Shown: positions 14,201-20,856 of the stretch, piece by piece
Layout: each line of letters begins with the position of its first letter
Position numbering within the stretch: position 1 is the first letter of the stretch
Assembly (NCBI GenBank): GCA_025925185.1
Contig: JAICLV010000022.1
Location: forward strand, 1 to 21,706
Length of the DNA stretch: 21,706 bases
Reading direction: 5' to 3'
From: Acidothermaceae bacterium
Lineage (GTDB): Bacteria > Actinomycetota > Actinomycetes > Acidothermales > Acidothermaceae
Position numbers and translations under genes: made by a program
Notes under the pieces: model-generated
Databases searched by the model: none
Seen by the model: the letters and a program-made list of their open reading frames with translations, nothing else
What the model was told of the DNA's origin: nothing

Positions 14201-15346
14201 TTACGGGCGGACCGCCATGCTGGGATGACCCCAGATCGACTGGATCTGGACGACGGTCCCCGTGTGCGGGGCGGCGATCACCCGACCGCCACCGATGTAG
14301 ATGGCCACGTGGTAGGACGGGTTGCCCCAAAAGACCAGGTCGCCGGGCTGCAAAGCGGACAGTGACACCCGCTTGCCCTGGTGTTGCTGGGCGACCGACG
14401 AGTGCGACAGCGAGACGCCCGCGGCGCCCCAGGCTCGCATCGTCAGGCCGGAGCAGTCGAACGAACCCGGACCCGACCCGCCGAAGCGGTAGGGCTTGCC
14501 GAGTTGCGCGTACGCGTACTTCAGCGCCGCGGCGGCTCCGCCTGACGCCGCCACGGGAGCGGGGGCCGGAGCGGGACCGCCACCCGTGCTCTGCTGACGC
14601 GGGGTGCTCTGCTGGTGCGGGACGATCGCGGCTCGATGCGTGGCGCGCGACGCGGCGCGCTGCTGGACGGCGCGCTCGGCGGCGGCTGCAGCCGCTGCCT
14701 GCTGCTCCTGGTGGAGCTTCGCCTGCAGGGAGTCAGCGACGGACTGCTGGGCCTTGATCGCCTTCTCGACGGCCGCCTTGCGCGCGGCCAGTTGCGCGGC
14801 GGCCGCCTGCTGAGACGCGAGCGCCTGGTCGGCGCGCGTCTTCGTCGTTTGCAGCTCGCGGTTGGCGTTGACGACCTTCGTCAGGCTCGCGGTCTGCACC
14901 CGGTTGACCTGGGCGAGCAGATCGGCCTTTTGCAGCAAGGCTGCGGGGTCGGACGAAAGCGCGTAGGTCAGTGCCGAACTCGGGGAGGCGCCCTCGTACT
15001 CGGCGGCCGCAAGCGCCTGGATGCCCGCCCGCGCCGTGTTCAGCTGCTGCTGCGCCCTGGTGACGGCGGCTTGCTGCGCCTTGGCCTGCGCGGCGACCTG
15101 GTCGAGCTTCGACTGCGCGTGGTTGAACGCCTCGACCGCCTTGTCGGCCTGGACGCCGAGCGCGTCGAGCCTGGCTTGCGCGGCGGCGGCCGCGGCGGCG
15201 GTGTTCTTGCTGCCGACGGCGTAGGCGGACGACGGCAACGCCACGAGCGTCCCGGCGACGGCGGCCGTGGCCGCGATGGCGGTGACGACAAGTGCTGCAC
15301 GACGGTCGGACGACCGCCAAGATCTTGCAACCGTGGCAAACGGCAC
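14201..15346 (-). CDS. Secreted NlpC/P60 peptidoglycan endopeptidase, RipA/RipC-like
   Basis: 381 residues from GTG 15346, with GGGAGAAGGG about 9 nt upstream. The signal peptide covers about 1-43 (RRAALVVTAIAATAAVAG, cleavage after AYA). Residues about 48-228 are alanine/glutamine-rich coiled coil. A Pro/Ala linker follows (GGGPAPAPAPVAA). The C-terminal NlpC/P60 domain (about 271-381) has catalytic C298 in FDCSGLTMRAWG, H346 in YHVAIYIGGG and H361 in APHTG. This architecture matches enzymes that cut stem peptides of peptidoglycan during cell separation, where the coiled coil restrains the catalytic domain until the divisome activates it. Expression is likely controlled by the c-di-AMP riboswitch in its leader, a known arrangement for actinobacterial cell-wall hydrolases. 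Confidence 0.95.
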   Translation of the reverse strand: MPFATVARSWRSSDRRAALVVTAIAATAAVAGTLVALPSSAYAVGSKNTAAAAAAAQARLDALGVQADKAVEAFNHAQSKLDQVAAQAKAQQAAVTRAQQQLNTARAGIQALAAAEYEGASPSSALTYALSSDPAALLQKADLLAQVNRVQTASLTKVVNANRELQTTKTRADQALASQQAAAAQLAARKAAVEKAIKAQQSVADSLQAKLHQEQQAAAAAAAERAVQQRAASRATHRAAIVPHQQSTPRQQSTGGGPAPAPAPVAASGGAAAALKYAYAQLGKPYRFGGSGPGSFDCSGLTMRAWGAAGVSLSHSSVAQQHQGKRVSLSALQPGDLVFWGNPSYHVAIYIGGGRVIAAPHTGTVVQIQSIWGHPSMAVRP

Positions 15347-15366
15347 GCGAAAGGACCCTTCTCCCT

Positions 15367-15495
15367 CGACCGCCTACCGAGTTAGCTGACGGGTTCGGGC
15401 GGGAAGATCGCCCTACGGCACGTGGCCGATTCACCCCAAAAGGACCTTGGGTCCCCGGCCCTGCGAGGGTCGCAGGTTCGGCGGGTGGCCGTCGC
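15367..15495 (-). ncRNA. ydaO-yuaA (c-di-AMP) riboswitch
   Basis: On the minus strand the leader contains the conserved blocks of this riboswitch in order: CGCCGAACCTGCG, GCCGGGGACCCA, TTTTGGGGTGAATCGG, AGGGCGATCTTCC, GCCCGAACCCGTCAGCTAAC and CGGTAGGC. These match the RF00379 consensus well. It ends about 20 nt before GTG 15346 of the NlpC/P60 gene, leaving room for its ribosome site. The class binds cyclic di-AMP and usually turns expression off, tying wall hydrolase synthesis to osmotic or cell-wall state. The boundaries are approximate. Confidence 0.92.
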
Positions 15496-15530
15496 CCGAT
15501 ACCGGTTCGTTATCAAGCGCGGCCGGATCG

Positions 15531-15559
15531 ACCATAACGAGGTTGCGGGGCAGCGACAA
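15531..15559 (-). promoter_or_regulatory. Candidate promoter for the riboswitch/NlpC transcript
   Basis: On the minus strand TTGTCG (15559-15554), 17-nt spacer, TATGGT (15536-15531). Transcription would begin about 30 nt before the riboswitch core. This is the best housekeeping-type match upstream of the riboswitch. Nothing else is seen between it and the Rieske gene except the hairpin at 15684-15699. Confidence 0.4.
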
Positions 15560-15683
15560 GCAGATGACGGCTTCATGTCGAACTTCGGCCCGACGACTGC
15601 TCAGAAGGACTAGGACGAACTACCCCAGCCGCCCATTAAGCGGACGCGATCTTGCCTGCGACCCGCAATCGGCTCGATCGGTC

Positions 15684-15699
15684 AGCCGAATGTTCGGCT
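15684..15699 (-). terminator. Possible terminator hairpin at the Rieske stop codon
   Basis: AGCCGAA (15684-15690) and TTCGGCT (15693-15699) are perfect 7-bp arms with only TG between them. The stop codon is 15699-15701. The tight loop means the top pairs would open. There is no T tract, so termination is only a suggestion. Confidence 0.3.
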
Positions 15700-16205
15700 C
15701 ACGCCCCGGAGATCACTTCGCCGTCCGCGACGTGCGTCGGCACCTTCGTCAGCGGGGCAGGAGCAGGTCCGTGAATGACCGCGCCGGTCGCGGCGTCGTA
15801 CACCGACCCGTGGCAGGGGCAGTGGAACTGCTTGCCAGCGGGGGCAACCGTGCAGCCCTGATGCGTGCAGATCGCGCTGAACGTGACGATCGTTCCCGCG
15901 GCCGGCTGGGAGATCAAGATCGGCTGGCCGTGCATCTTCGCGGAGATCGCGTCGCCGACGGGCACCTGCGAGACCTTCGCGAGCACGGTCCCGGCCGCAC
16001 CGCCGGCACCCGCTGGCGCGCTCGTGCCGCCGGTCGAGCCACTCGCGCTCGACGAGCCCTTCGCGCATCCAGCCAGGACGAGGACGCCAGCTGCGCCGGT
16101 CGCGGCCCCGGCCGCTAAGAGGGTGCGTCGGCTCAGCGTCGGCGCCGGCTCAGCGGCTGGGGTCGCAGCTGTTACGGCGCTCGCGGCGGTTGGCTCGGTG
16201 TCCAC
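15699..16205 (-). CDS. Rieske [2Fe-2S] lipoprotein with Tat-type signal
   Basis: 168 residues from GTG 16205, preceded by AGGAGG 4 nt upstream. A twin-arginine signal (SRRTLLAAGAATGAAGVLVLAGC) ends in a lipobox, so the folded cofactor-bearing protein is probably exported by Tat and anchored at C47. A Ser/Gly/Ala linker follows (48-72). The Rieske domain has both cluster motifs: C113-T-H115-Q-G-C118 and C129-P-C131-H132. Ligands are C113, H115, C129 and H132, and C118 and C131 form the usual disulfide. GSVYDAATGAVIHGPAPAPL completes the fold. It transfers electrons outside the membrane. No cytochrome b or terminal oxidase gene is adjacent, so the partner is unknown. This short Tat form is common in actinobacteria and is distinct from QcrA. 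Confidence 0.93.
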   Translation of the reverse strand: MDTEPTAASAVTAATPAAEPAPTLSRRTLLAAGAATGAAGVLVLAGCAKGSSSASGSTGGTSAPAGAGGAAGTVLAKVSQVPVGDAISAKMHGQPILISQPAAGTIVTFSAICTHQGCTVAPAGKQFHCPCHGSVYDAATGAVIHGPAPAPLTKVPTHVADGEVISGA

Positions 16206-16731
16206 ACGTCCTCCTGTGCCCGCGGCCGATCGGACCGCGGCTGTCGTCTTAGCAGGCCGGACCGGACCGACCGGTCAGCCTGTCGGCTTCCGAGGGGCTA
16301 ACGCGCGACACCGCGCACCGGTTCAAGCGCCGCTCGCGCGACCCCACCTCGCGTCGTCCGGTCGCCTGAAAAGTTTCGGTGAAAGCTGCCGCAGTGGACC
16401 GCTCCAACGGAGCTTCCGGCAACAGCTCCGGGCCCGAGAATCGAATCCAATCCGGCATTGCGGTCCGGTCGTGACATCCCGGCGTTCTGCGACAGCGTCA
16501 AGATCCCTTACGCGACAGGGCCAAACCCGAAGAGCACCGATTCGCGGCGCGATGTCGGGTGGGAGCGTTACCCACCCATCCCCCGATCGGCGGTTTCCGG
16601 AAATAGATCGATGATGTTTCCGGAAGACATGTTGACGGGACCGTTCCCGGGTGCTTCTTTGTATTCACTTTCCGCCCGCGCGGAGTGCTGCCCCACTGAC
16701 GACGACGTGTCGCTCGAAAGGAATGAGTGCC
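16206..16731. other. Non-coding stretch with several inverted repeats
   Basis: No convincing gene is seen in these 526 bases. The end nearest the Rieske gene should hold its promoter, though I see no clear hexamer pair. Palindromic elements are CGGAGCT/AGCTCCG (16408-16430), GGGTGGG/CCCACCC (16557-16577), TTTCCGGAAA (16594-16603), TTTCCGGAAG (16617-16626) and CGGGA/TCCCG (16636-16649). The last four lie in the 175 nt before the broken cell-wall-binding gene and may be its old control region or structured leader. Confidence 0.5.
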
Positions 16732-16954
16732 ATGAGGCCGCGTTTGCTCGCCGGTCTTTCCGCGTCCGCGCTGGGCGTTCGAAGGGCTGATGGGCGGCCC
16801 GATGTTGCTGACCGACCCCACGGCGTTGCCCGACGCGACGAAGTACTACCTCGGCGACGTGAGCTCGTCGCTCAAGTCGTCAACATTGTTCGGAGGCACC
16901 AGCGCGGTGAACCAGACGGTGCAGCAGGCGCTCAACACCGCACTGGGCGGGTAA
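16732..16954 (+). pseudogene. Remnant of a secreted cell-wall-binding repeat 2 protein
   Basis: ATG 16732 follows an AAAGGA ribosome site and encodes MRPRLLAGLSASALGV, the start of a signal peptide, in one frame. From about 16778 a different frame carries FEGLMGGPMLLTDPTALPD, DATKYYLGDVSSSLKSSTLF and GGTSAVNQTVQQALNTALGG, ending at TAA 16952-16954. That is the C-terminal half of a cell wall binding repeat 2 (PF04122) unit: the xLLTDxxxLP and FGGTSAV motifs. The signal sequence is joined to the last repeat out of frame, so most of the gene seems to have been lost by an internal deletion with a frame change. The retained ribosome site, start, stop and strong terminator argue for recent decay. 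A 54-residue product from ATG 16790 is possible but has no good ribosome site. Confidence 0.75.
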
Positions 16955-16971
16955 GTCCATACCGGACGACG

Positions 16972-17014
16972 CGCCGAGGGGCCCGCAGCTGGGACGGCGG
17001 CGGGCCCCTCGGCG
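16972..17014. terminator. Strong bidirectional terminator hairpin
   Basis: CGCCGAGGGGCCCGC (16972-16986) and GCGGGCCCCTCGGCG (17000-17014) form a perfect 15-bp stem with a 13-nt loop. It lies 18 nt after the pseudogene stop and about 46 nt past the proX stop on the other strand, so it can end transcription from both sides. No T tract follows. Confidence 0.8.
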
Positions 17015-17020
17015 TGTTGC

Positions 17021-17071
17021 GTCAGCCCTTGATGTCAGTCTTGATGTCAGCCCTTGATGTCAGCCCTTGAT
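17021..17071. repeat. Tandem 13-bp repeat spanning the proX stop codon
   Basis: GTCAGCCCTTGAT occurs at 17021-17033, 17046-17058 and 17059-17071, with a 12-bp variant GTCAGTCTTGAT at 17034-17045. On the minus strand each unit reads ATCAAGGGCTGAC, i.e. the last codons and TGA stop of proX. With a 13-nt period the TGA recurs in successive frames. Confidence 0.9.
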
Positions 17072-18022
17072 GAGGCCCTTGTCGACCAGATACGCCTTGG
17101 CGACGTCGCCCGGGATCTTCTTCTCGCCGTCGACCTGCGCGTCGAGCGCGCCAAGGTCCTTGCTCGTCAAGACCGGCGCGAGCTTGTTGATGGCGGCCGC
17201 GAGAGTCGCGTCGTTCGCGTACTTCTTGCCGACGATCGGAACGAGGTTGTCGGCAAGCTGGATGTGCTTGTCGTCGTCCAAGATGACGAGGTTGAACTGG
17301 TCGAGGGTGCCGTCGTCGGTCGCGACCTCGACCATGTCGTCCTTGCCGTCTTGCACCGCCTTCTTGCCAGGCACCGAGTCGAAGTCGAACGTGTCGAACT
17401 GCGTGACGTTGATGCCGTACTTGTCGGTGAGCGCGCCACCGCAGAACGCTCGCGACTTGCACTCGGCGGGCGCCGCCAACTTGATCGGCAGTTTCGCCGC
17501 GGCGACGTCGCTCAACGTCTTCAGATTGTTCTTCGTCGCGTAGTCCTTGGTGACGGCAAACGCGTTTTGGTCGGCGGCGTCGGACGGCTCCAGGGCGGTC
17601 AGGCCGAGCGGCTCCGCGAGCTTCTTCAACTGCACGAGCGTGGTGTCTTTGTCGCTGGTGGCGACGGTCGGCGCATCAGCGCCGTTGACCTTGTGGTTGA
17701 GGAACTCGGTGAAGGTCGCCGCGTAGTCGGGCACGATGTCGATCTGGCCCTTCTCCAGTGCGGGCTCGTAAATCTCGCGCGTCGTGACCGTCTTGATTTC
17801 GGTCTTGTAACCAGCCGACTGCGCGAGCAGCGCGTAGAGATTCGCCAGCACCTGGCTTTCGGAGAAGTCTGCGGAACCGATGACGACGGTTCCACCGCTC
17901 GCCTGCGTCGACCCTGACGACGCAGACGGGGAGGACGATTTCGATCCGGAGCTACTGCAGCCGCTGAGCGCGATGGCCAGTGCCACCACGGATGCGCATG
18001 CCGCAAGGATGCGACGAGCCAT
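17060..18022 (-). CDS. opuCC: Quaternary-amine ABC transporter substrate-binding lipoprotein (ProX/OpuCC type)
   Basis: 320 residues from ATG 18022; GAAGG lies 8 nt upstream. An ATG at 18052 is rejected because it falls in the 18-bp palindrome. The signal peptide ends in lipobox LSGC, lipidating C22, followed by a Ser-rich linker. The mature part is an OpuAC/ProX-type binding protein: VVIGSADFSESQVLANLYALL, REIYEPALEKGQIDIVPDYAATFTEFL, PSDAADQNAFAVT and CGGALTDKYGI. It captures glycine betaine, choline or a related osmolyte (proline and carnitine are possible) and delivers it to the two permeases. It lies 135 nt after the second permease gene on the same strand, with its own 5' region and palindrome, so separate control is likely. 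The final codons are caught in the tandem stop-codon repeat. Confidence 0.92.
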   Translation of the reverse strand: MARRILAACASVVALAIALSGCSSSGSKSSSPSASSGSTQASGGTVVIGSADFSESQVLANLYALLAQSAGYKTEIKTVTTREIYEPALEKGQIDIVPDYAATFTEFLNHKVNGADAPTVATSDKDTTLVQLKKLAEPLGLTALEPSDAADQNAFAVTKDYATKNNLKTLSDVAAAKLPIKLAAPAECKSRAFCGGALTDKYGINVTQFDTFDFDSVPGKKAVQDGKDDMVEVATDDGTLDQFNLVILDDDKHIQLADNLVPIVGKKYANDATLAAAINKLAPVLTSKDLGALDAQVDGEKKIPGDVAKAYLVDKGLIKG

Positions 18023-18042
18023 GACAACCGCCTTCTGTGTCC

Positions 18043-18060
18043 CGTGACCCATGGGTCACG
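18043..18060. promoter_or_regulatory. Perfect 18-bp palindrome upstream of the binding-protein gene
   Basis: CGTGACCCATGGGTCACG is fully self-complementary (9+9 bases, no spacer). It lies 21-38 nt before ATG 18022 on the minus strand. The length and symmetry suit an operator for a dimeric regulator (inference). No matching second copy was noticed in the window. Confidence 0.6.
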
Positions 18061-18157
18061 CGTGTCGGACGGGCACGTCGAGCACCCGCAAGTATTTGCA
18101 ACGCTACTGACGTCGAACCCTTCCCGGCCAACCCGATTTCAGCCAGGCGGGACGGTC

Positions 18158-18904
18158 TCACGGCAGATTCTGCGCGTCGCCACCGACAACGCTCGCCGAC
18201 CCCACCAGAGCCGGCTCCGGCGGCACGCTTCGATCGCCGTGATGCGCCCGGCGTACCGGGTCGACTACACGCTGCAACAACGCGAAGCCTCCTTCGACGA
18301 GCAGCGCGAGGACGACGACGAGCAGCGCCCCGGCCTCGAGTTCGGGCTTGTCTTGCGTGGCGAAGCCCTCCTGGATGATCCGGCCCAGACCGGGGCCGGA
18401 CACCAGGGCGGCGATCGTCATCGTCGCGACGATTTGGACGGCCGCCAGCCGAATGCCGTTCAACACCAGCGGCACGGCGAGCGGCAATTCGACCCGGCGA
18501 AGCTGTTGCAGCGCGGTCATGCCCATCCCACGGGCCGCCTCCACGGCCTGCCCGTCGACCTCACGGATTCCGACGTAGGCGTTGGTCAGCACGGGTGGAA
18601 TGCCGAACAGCACGAGAGCGAGGACGACCGAGCGGTTGCTCACGCCGAGCGACGTCAACGCGAGCAAGGTGAGGACCGCGAACGTCGGCACGGCGCGCCC
18701 GACGTTGCTCACGTTGACCGCGAGAAAGCCGCCCCGCTTAACGTGCCCGAGCCACATCGCGATCGGCAACGCGACGAGCAAGACGATGCCGAGCGCGATC
18801 GCCGACAACTCGACGTGCTCGACGGTGCGGACGATCACGCCGTCAGAGCCACGCCAGTGGGCGCCGTCAGAGAGCCAATCGACGACCCCGCTGAGGCTGT
18901 TCAT
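18158..18904 (-). CDS. Quaternary-amine ABC transporter permease (OpuC type), second subunit
   Basis: 248 residues from ATG 18904, overlapping the stop of the preceding permease gene as ATGA (18901-18904). It has about five or six membrane helices and the BPD-transport inner-membrane pattern EAARGMGMTALQQLRRVELPLAVPLVLNGIR, the EAA loop that docks onto the ATPase. Other family marks are VGRAVPTFAVLTLL, FGIPPVLTNAYVGIREVD and VSGPGLGRIIQEG. The last 30 residues are polar and variable. It pairs with the neighbouring permease to form a heterodimeric channel for an osmoprotectant. The gene order is permease, permease, binding protein on the minus strand. Confidence 0.92.
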   Translation of the reverse strand: MNSLSGVVDWLSDGAHWRGSDGVIVRTVEHVELSAIALGIVLLVALPIAMWLGHVKRGGFLAVNVSNVGRAVPTFAVLTLLALTSLGVSNRSVVLALVLFGIPPVLTNAYVGIREVDGQAVEAARGMGMTALQQLRRVELPLAVPLVLNGIRLAAVQIVATMTIAALVSGPGLGRIIQEGFATQDKPELEAGALLVVVLALLVEGGFALLQRVVDPVRRAHHGDRSVPPEPALVGSASVVGGDAQNLP

Positions 18905-19587
18905 CGCGCCCTACCGGTGCGCCGCGCCCACGGCGTCAGCAGGAATTGCAGCCCCACCAAGACGGCGTCGAGCGCGACGGCGAGCAGCACGCACAACACG
19001 CTCGCCGTGAGCACCTCTGCCTTGAAGTAGTTCGTGAGTCCCTCGTGGATCAGGTTGCCGAGGCCGCCCTCGCCGATGAGATAGCCGATCGTGGCGAGCG
19101 CGACCGTCGAGACGGTCGCGACGCGGACGCCGGCGAAGATCGACGGCATCGCAAGCGGCAGTTCGACCTGGAGCAGGATGCGGGTTCGGCCCATTCCCAT
19201 CCCGCGGGCCGCCTCGACCACGTCGGCCGGCACGGAGTCGAGGCCGGCGAGCACGTTTCGGATGAGGATGGTCAGCGAGTAGAGCACCAGGCCGACCAGC
19301 ACGGTGGCCGGGCGCAGCCCGGTGATCGGCACGAGGAGGCCGAACAGGGCGAGCGACGGCACGGTGTAGACGGCGGTGGCGAGCCCGAGCAGGCCGGCGC
19401 TTGCCCGCCGCGACCGCCGCACCGCGATCGCAAGGGGTAGCGACACCACCAAAGCGATGACCACCGTCTCGACGGTCAGCGTGACGTGCTCTTGCAGCGC
19501 GCTCAACAGCTGGTCTTGCCGAGTGCTGATGAACTTGGCGCATATCCAACTGTTTGCCTCTAGGCAATTGCCGGTGCGAAAGTTCAT
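18901..19587 (-). CDS. Quaternary-amine ABC transporter permease (OpuC type), first subunit
   Basis: 228 residues from ATG 19587. The start fits the family: many actinobacterial members begin with a short CLxxNxWIC-type segment, seen here as NCLEANSWICAKFISTRQDQL. Membrane helices follow (TVETVVIALVVSLPLAIAVRRSRR, PSLALFGLLVPITG). The EAA loop is EAARGMGMGRTRILLQVELPLAMPSIFAGVRV, and the C-terminal GEGGLGNLIHEGL is typical. It forms the channel with the downstream permease. The start codon is 2 nt from the oppositely oriented ATPase start, so at least one of the two promoters must lie inside the other gene. Confidence 0.92.
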   Translation of the reverse strand: MNFRTGNCLEANSWICAKFISTRQDQLLSALQEHVTLTVETVVIALVVSLPLAIAVRRSRRASAGLLGLATAVYTVPSLALFGLLVPITGLRPATVLVGLVLYSLTILIRNVLAGLDSVPADVVEAARGMGMGRTRILLQVELPLAMPSIFAGVRVATVSTVALATIGYLIGEGGLGNLIHEGLTNYFKAEVLTASVLCVLLAVALDAVLVGLQFLLTPWARRTGRAR

Positions 19588-19589
19588 GA

Positions 19590-20828
19590 GTGGACGCTAC
19601 CCAAGAGCCGGTCGTCCGGCTCGGCCATGTCACAGACGCGGCGATCGGGCCCGACCGTGACACCGAGCCGATAATCCGCCTTGACCGGGTGACGAAGCGT
19701 TACGCCGACGGAACCGTCGCCGTCGGCGAGCTTTCGATCGACATCCCCCGCGGAGCGCTGGTCGCCCTCGTCGGACCGTCCGGGTGCGGCAAGACCACCA
19801 CGCTGAAGATGGTCAACCGACTCATCGAGCCCACCGGTGGTCGGATCTTCTTGGACGGCGAAGACGTGACGAACGCCGACCCGGTCAAGTTGCGACGCCG
19901 CATGGGATACGTGATCCAGCAGGTCGGCCTATTCCCGCACCGCACAGTGCTCGACAACGTGGCCACCGTGCCGGAGCTTCTCGGATGGGATGCCAAGCGC
20001 CGCCGGTCGCGCGCCCTTGAACTGCTCGAGCTCGTCGGCCTGGATCCGGCACGCTTCGCGAAGCGCTACCCCCACCAGCTCTCCGGCGGGCAGCAGCAGC
20101 GCGTCGGTGTGGCGCGCGCGCTCGCGGCCGATCCCCCGGTGCTGTTGATGGACGAGCCGTTCGGCGCGGTCGACCCGATCGCGCGCGACCGTCTTCAGAC
20201 CGAATTCCTGCGCCTGCAAGAAGAAGTCCGCAAGACCGTGCTGTTCGTGACGCACGACATCGAGGAGGCGGTGCGGCTAGGCGATCGCATCGCGGTGTTC
20301 AGCCAAGGGGGAAAGCTCGAACAGTACGACACGCCGGCCGCGCTGTTGGGCGCGCCGGCGAACAGCTTCGTCGCCGACTTCGTCGGCGCGGATCGCGGCC
20401 TCAAGCGAATGTCGGTGACGCCGATTCTGCAGGGCGATTTGGAACACCCCCCCGTCGTCCACCTCGATGACTCGTTGAGCGACGCGGAAACAGCGCTGGG
20501 CAAGGAGGGCTCGAAGTGGGCGATCGTGCTAGACGCCGACGAGCGCCTGCACGGCTGGATCGGCATCGACGCCACCGCGGCGCGTGGGCGGGTTCGCGAC
20601 GTGGCGCGACGAATGGAGGCGTGGGTCCCGGCCGGGGCGTCGCTGAAACACGCCTTCGCCGAGATGCTGCAGCACGACGCTGGCTGGATCGCGGTGCTCG
20701 AGGACGACCGCTTCGTCGGTGTCTTGACGCCGCGCACGCTGCACGAGGCGCTGCGTCGCTCGGTGGAGGCCGACGCCGACGGCGTGCCGCCCGACGAGAT
20801 CGTGCTCGACACGGTCCCGACCGCATAA
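19590..20828 (+). CDS. opuCA: Quaternary-amine ABC transporter ATP-binding protein with CBS domains (OpuCA/ProV type)
   Basis: 412 residues from GTG 19590, the only credible start ahead of the conserved region at IIRLDRVTK (28-36). Core motifs are complete: Walker A GPSGCGKTT (62-70), signature LSGGQQQRVGVARAL (164-178), Walker B LLMDEP (185-190) and switch H222 in VTHDIEEA. The C-terminal third (about 275-390) folds as paired CBS-type domains (VVHLDDSLSDAETAL, WIAVLEDDRFVGVLTPRTL), the ionic-strength or nucleotide sensor of this transporter class. The N terminus carries an unusual 26-residue extension that imperfectly repeats the first beta strand: EPVVRLGHVTD (6-16) versus EPIIRLDRVTK (26-36). 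It drives import through the two minus-strand permeases, with which its gene is divergent. Confidence 0.93.
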   Translation: MDATQEPVVRLGHVTDAAIGPDRDTEPIIRLDRVTKRYADGTVAVGELSIDIPRGALVALVGPSGCGKTTTLKMVNRLIEPTGGRIFLDGEDVTNADPVKLRRRMGYVIQQVGLFPHRTVLDNVATVPELLGWDAKRRRSRALELLELVGLDPARFAKRYPHQLSGGQQQRVGVARALAADPPVLLMDEPFGAVDPIARDRLQTEFLRLQEEVRKTVLFVTHDIEEAVRLGDRIAVFSQGGKLEQYDTPAALLGAPANSFVADFVGADRGLKRMSVTPILQGDLEHPPVVHLDDSLSDAETALGKEGSKWAIVLDADERLHGWIGIDATAARGRVRDVARRMEAWVPAGASLKHAFAEMLQHDAGWIAVLEDDRFVGVLTPRTLHEALRRSVEADADGVPPDEIVLDTVPTA

Positions 20829-20856
20829 CGTCGTATCGCGAGATCGGGAGGTCATG

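Noticed and set aside
16430..16470. A TTCGATTC-like T-loop sequence on the minus strand suggesting a tRNA.
   Set aside because: No matching anticodon arm, D arm or acceptor stem is found at the right spacing on either strand.
16508..16580. ACAGGGCCAAACCCGAAG resembles the first half of a c-di-GMP-I (GEMM) riboswitch.
   Set aside because: The second conserved block (GGACGCAAAGCC) and the receptor helix are absent, so the family call cannot be supported.
16632..16667. TTGACG at 16632-16637 as the -35 of a promoter for the pseudogene.
   Set aside because: No acceptable -10 lies 16-18 nt downstream; TTGTAT and TATTCA are 21 and 24 nt away.
16790..16954. A separate 54-residue gene starting at ATG 16790.
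   Set aside because: There is no proper ribosome site and the product is only the end of a cell-wall-binding repeat; better explained as part of a pseudogene.
18044..19030. A long plus-strand frame opposite the OpuC permeases.
   Set aside because: The translation is low-complexity and charged with no family features, while the minus strand encodes clear permeases.
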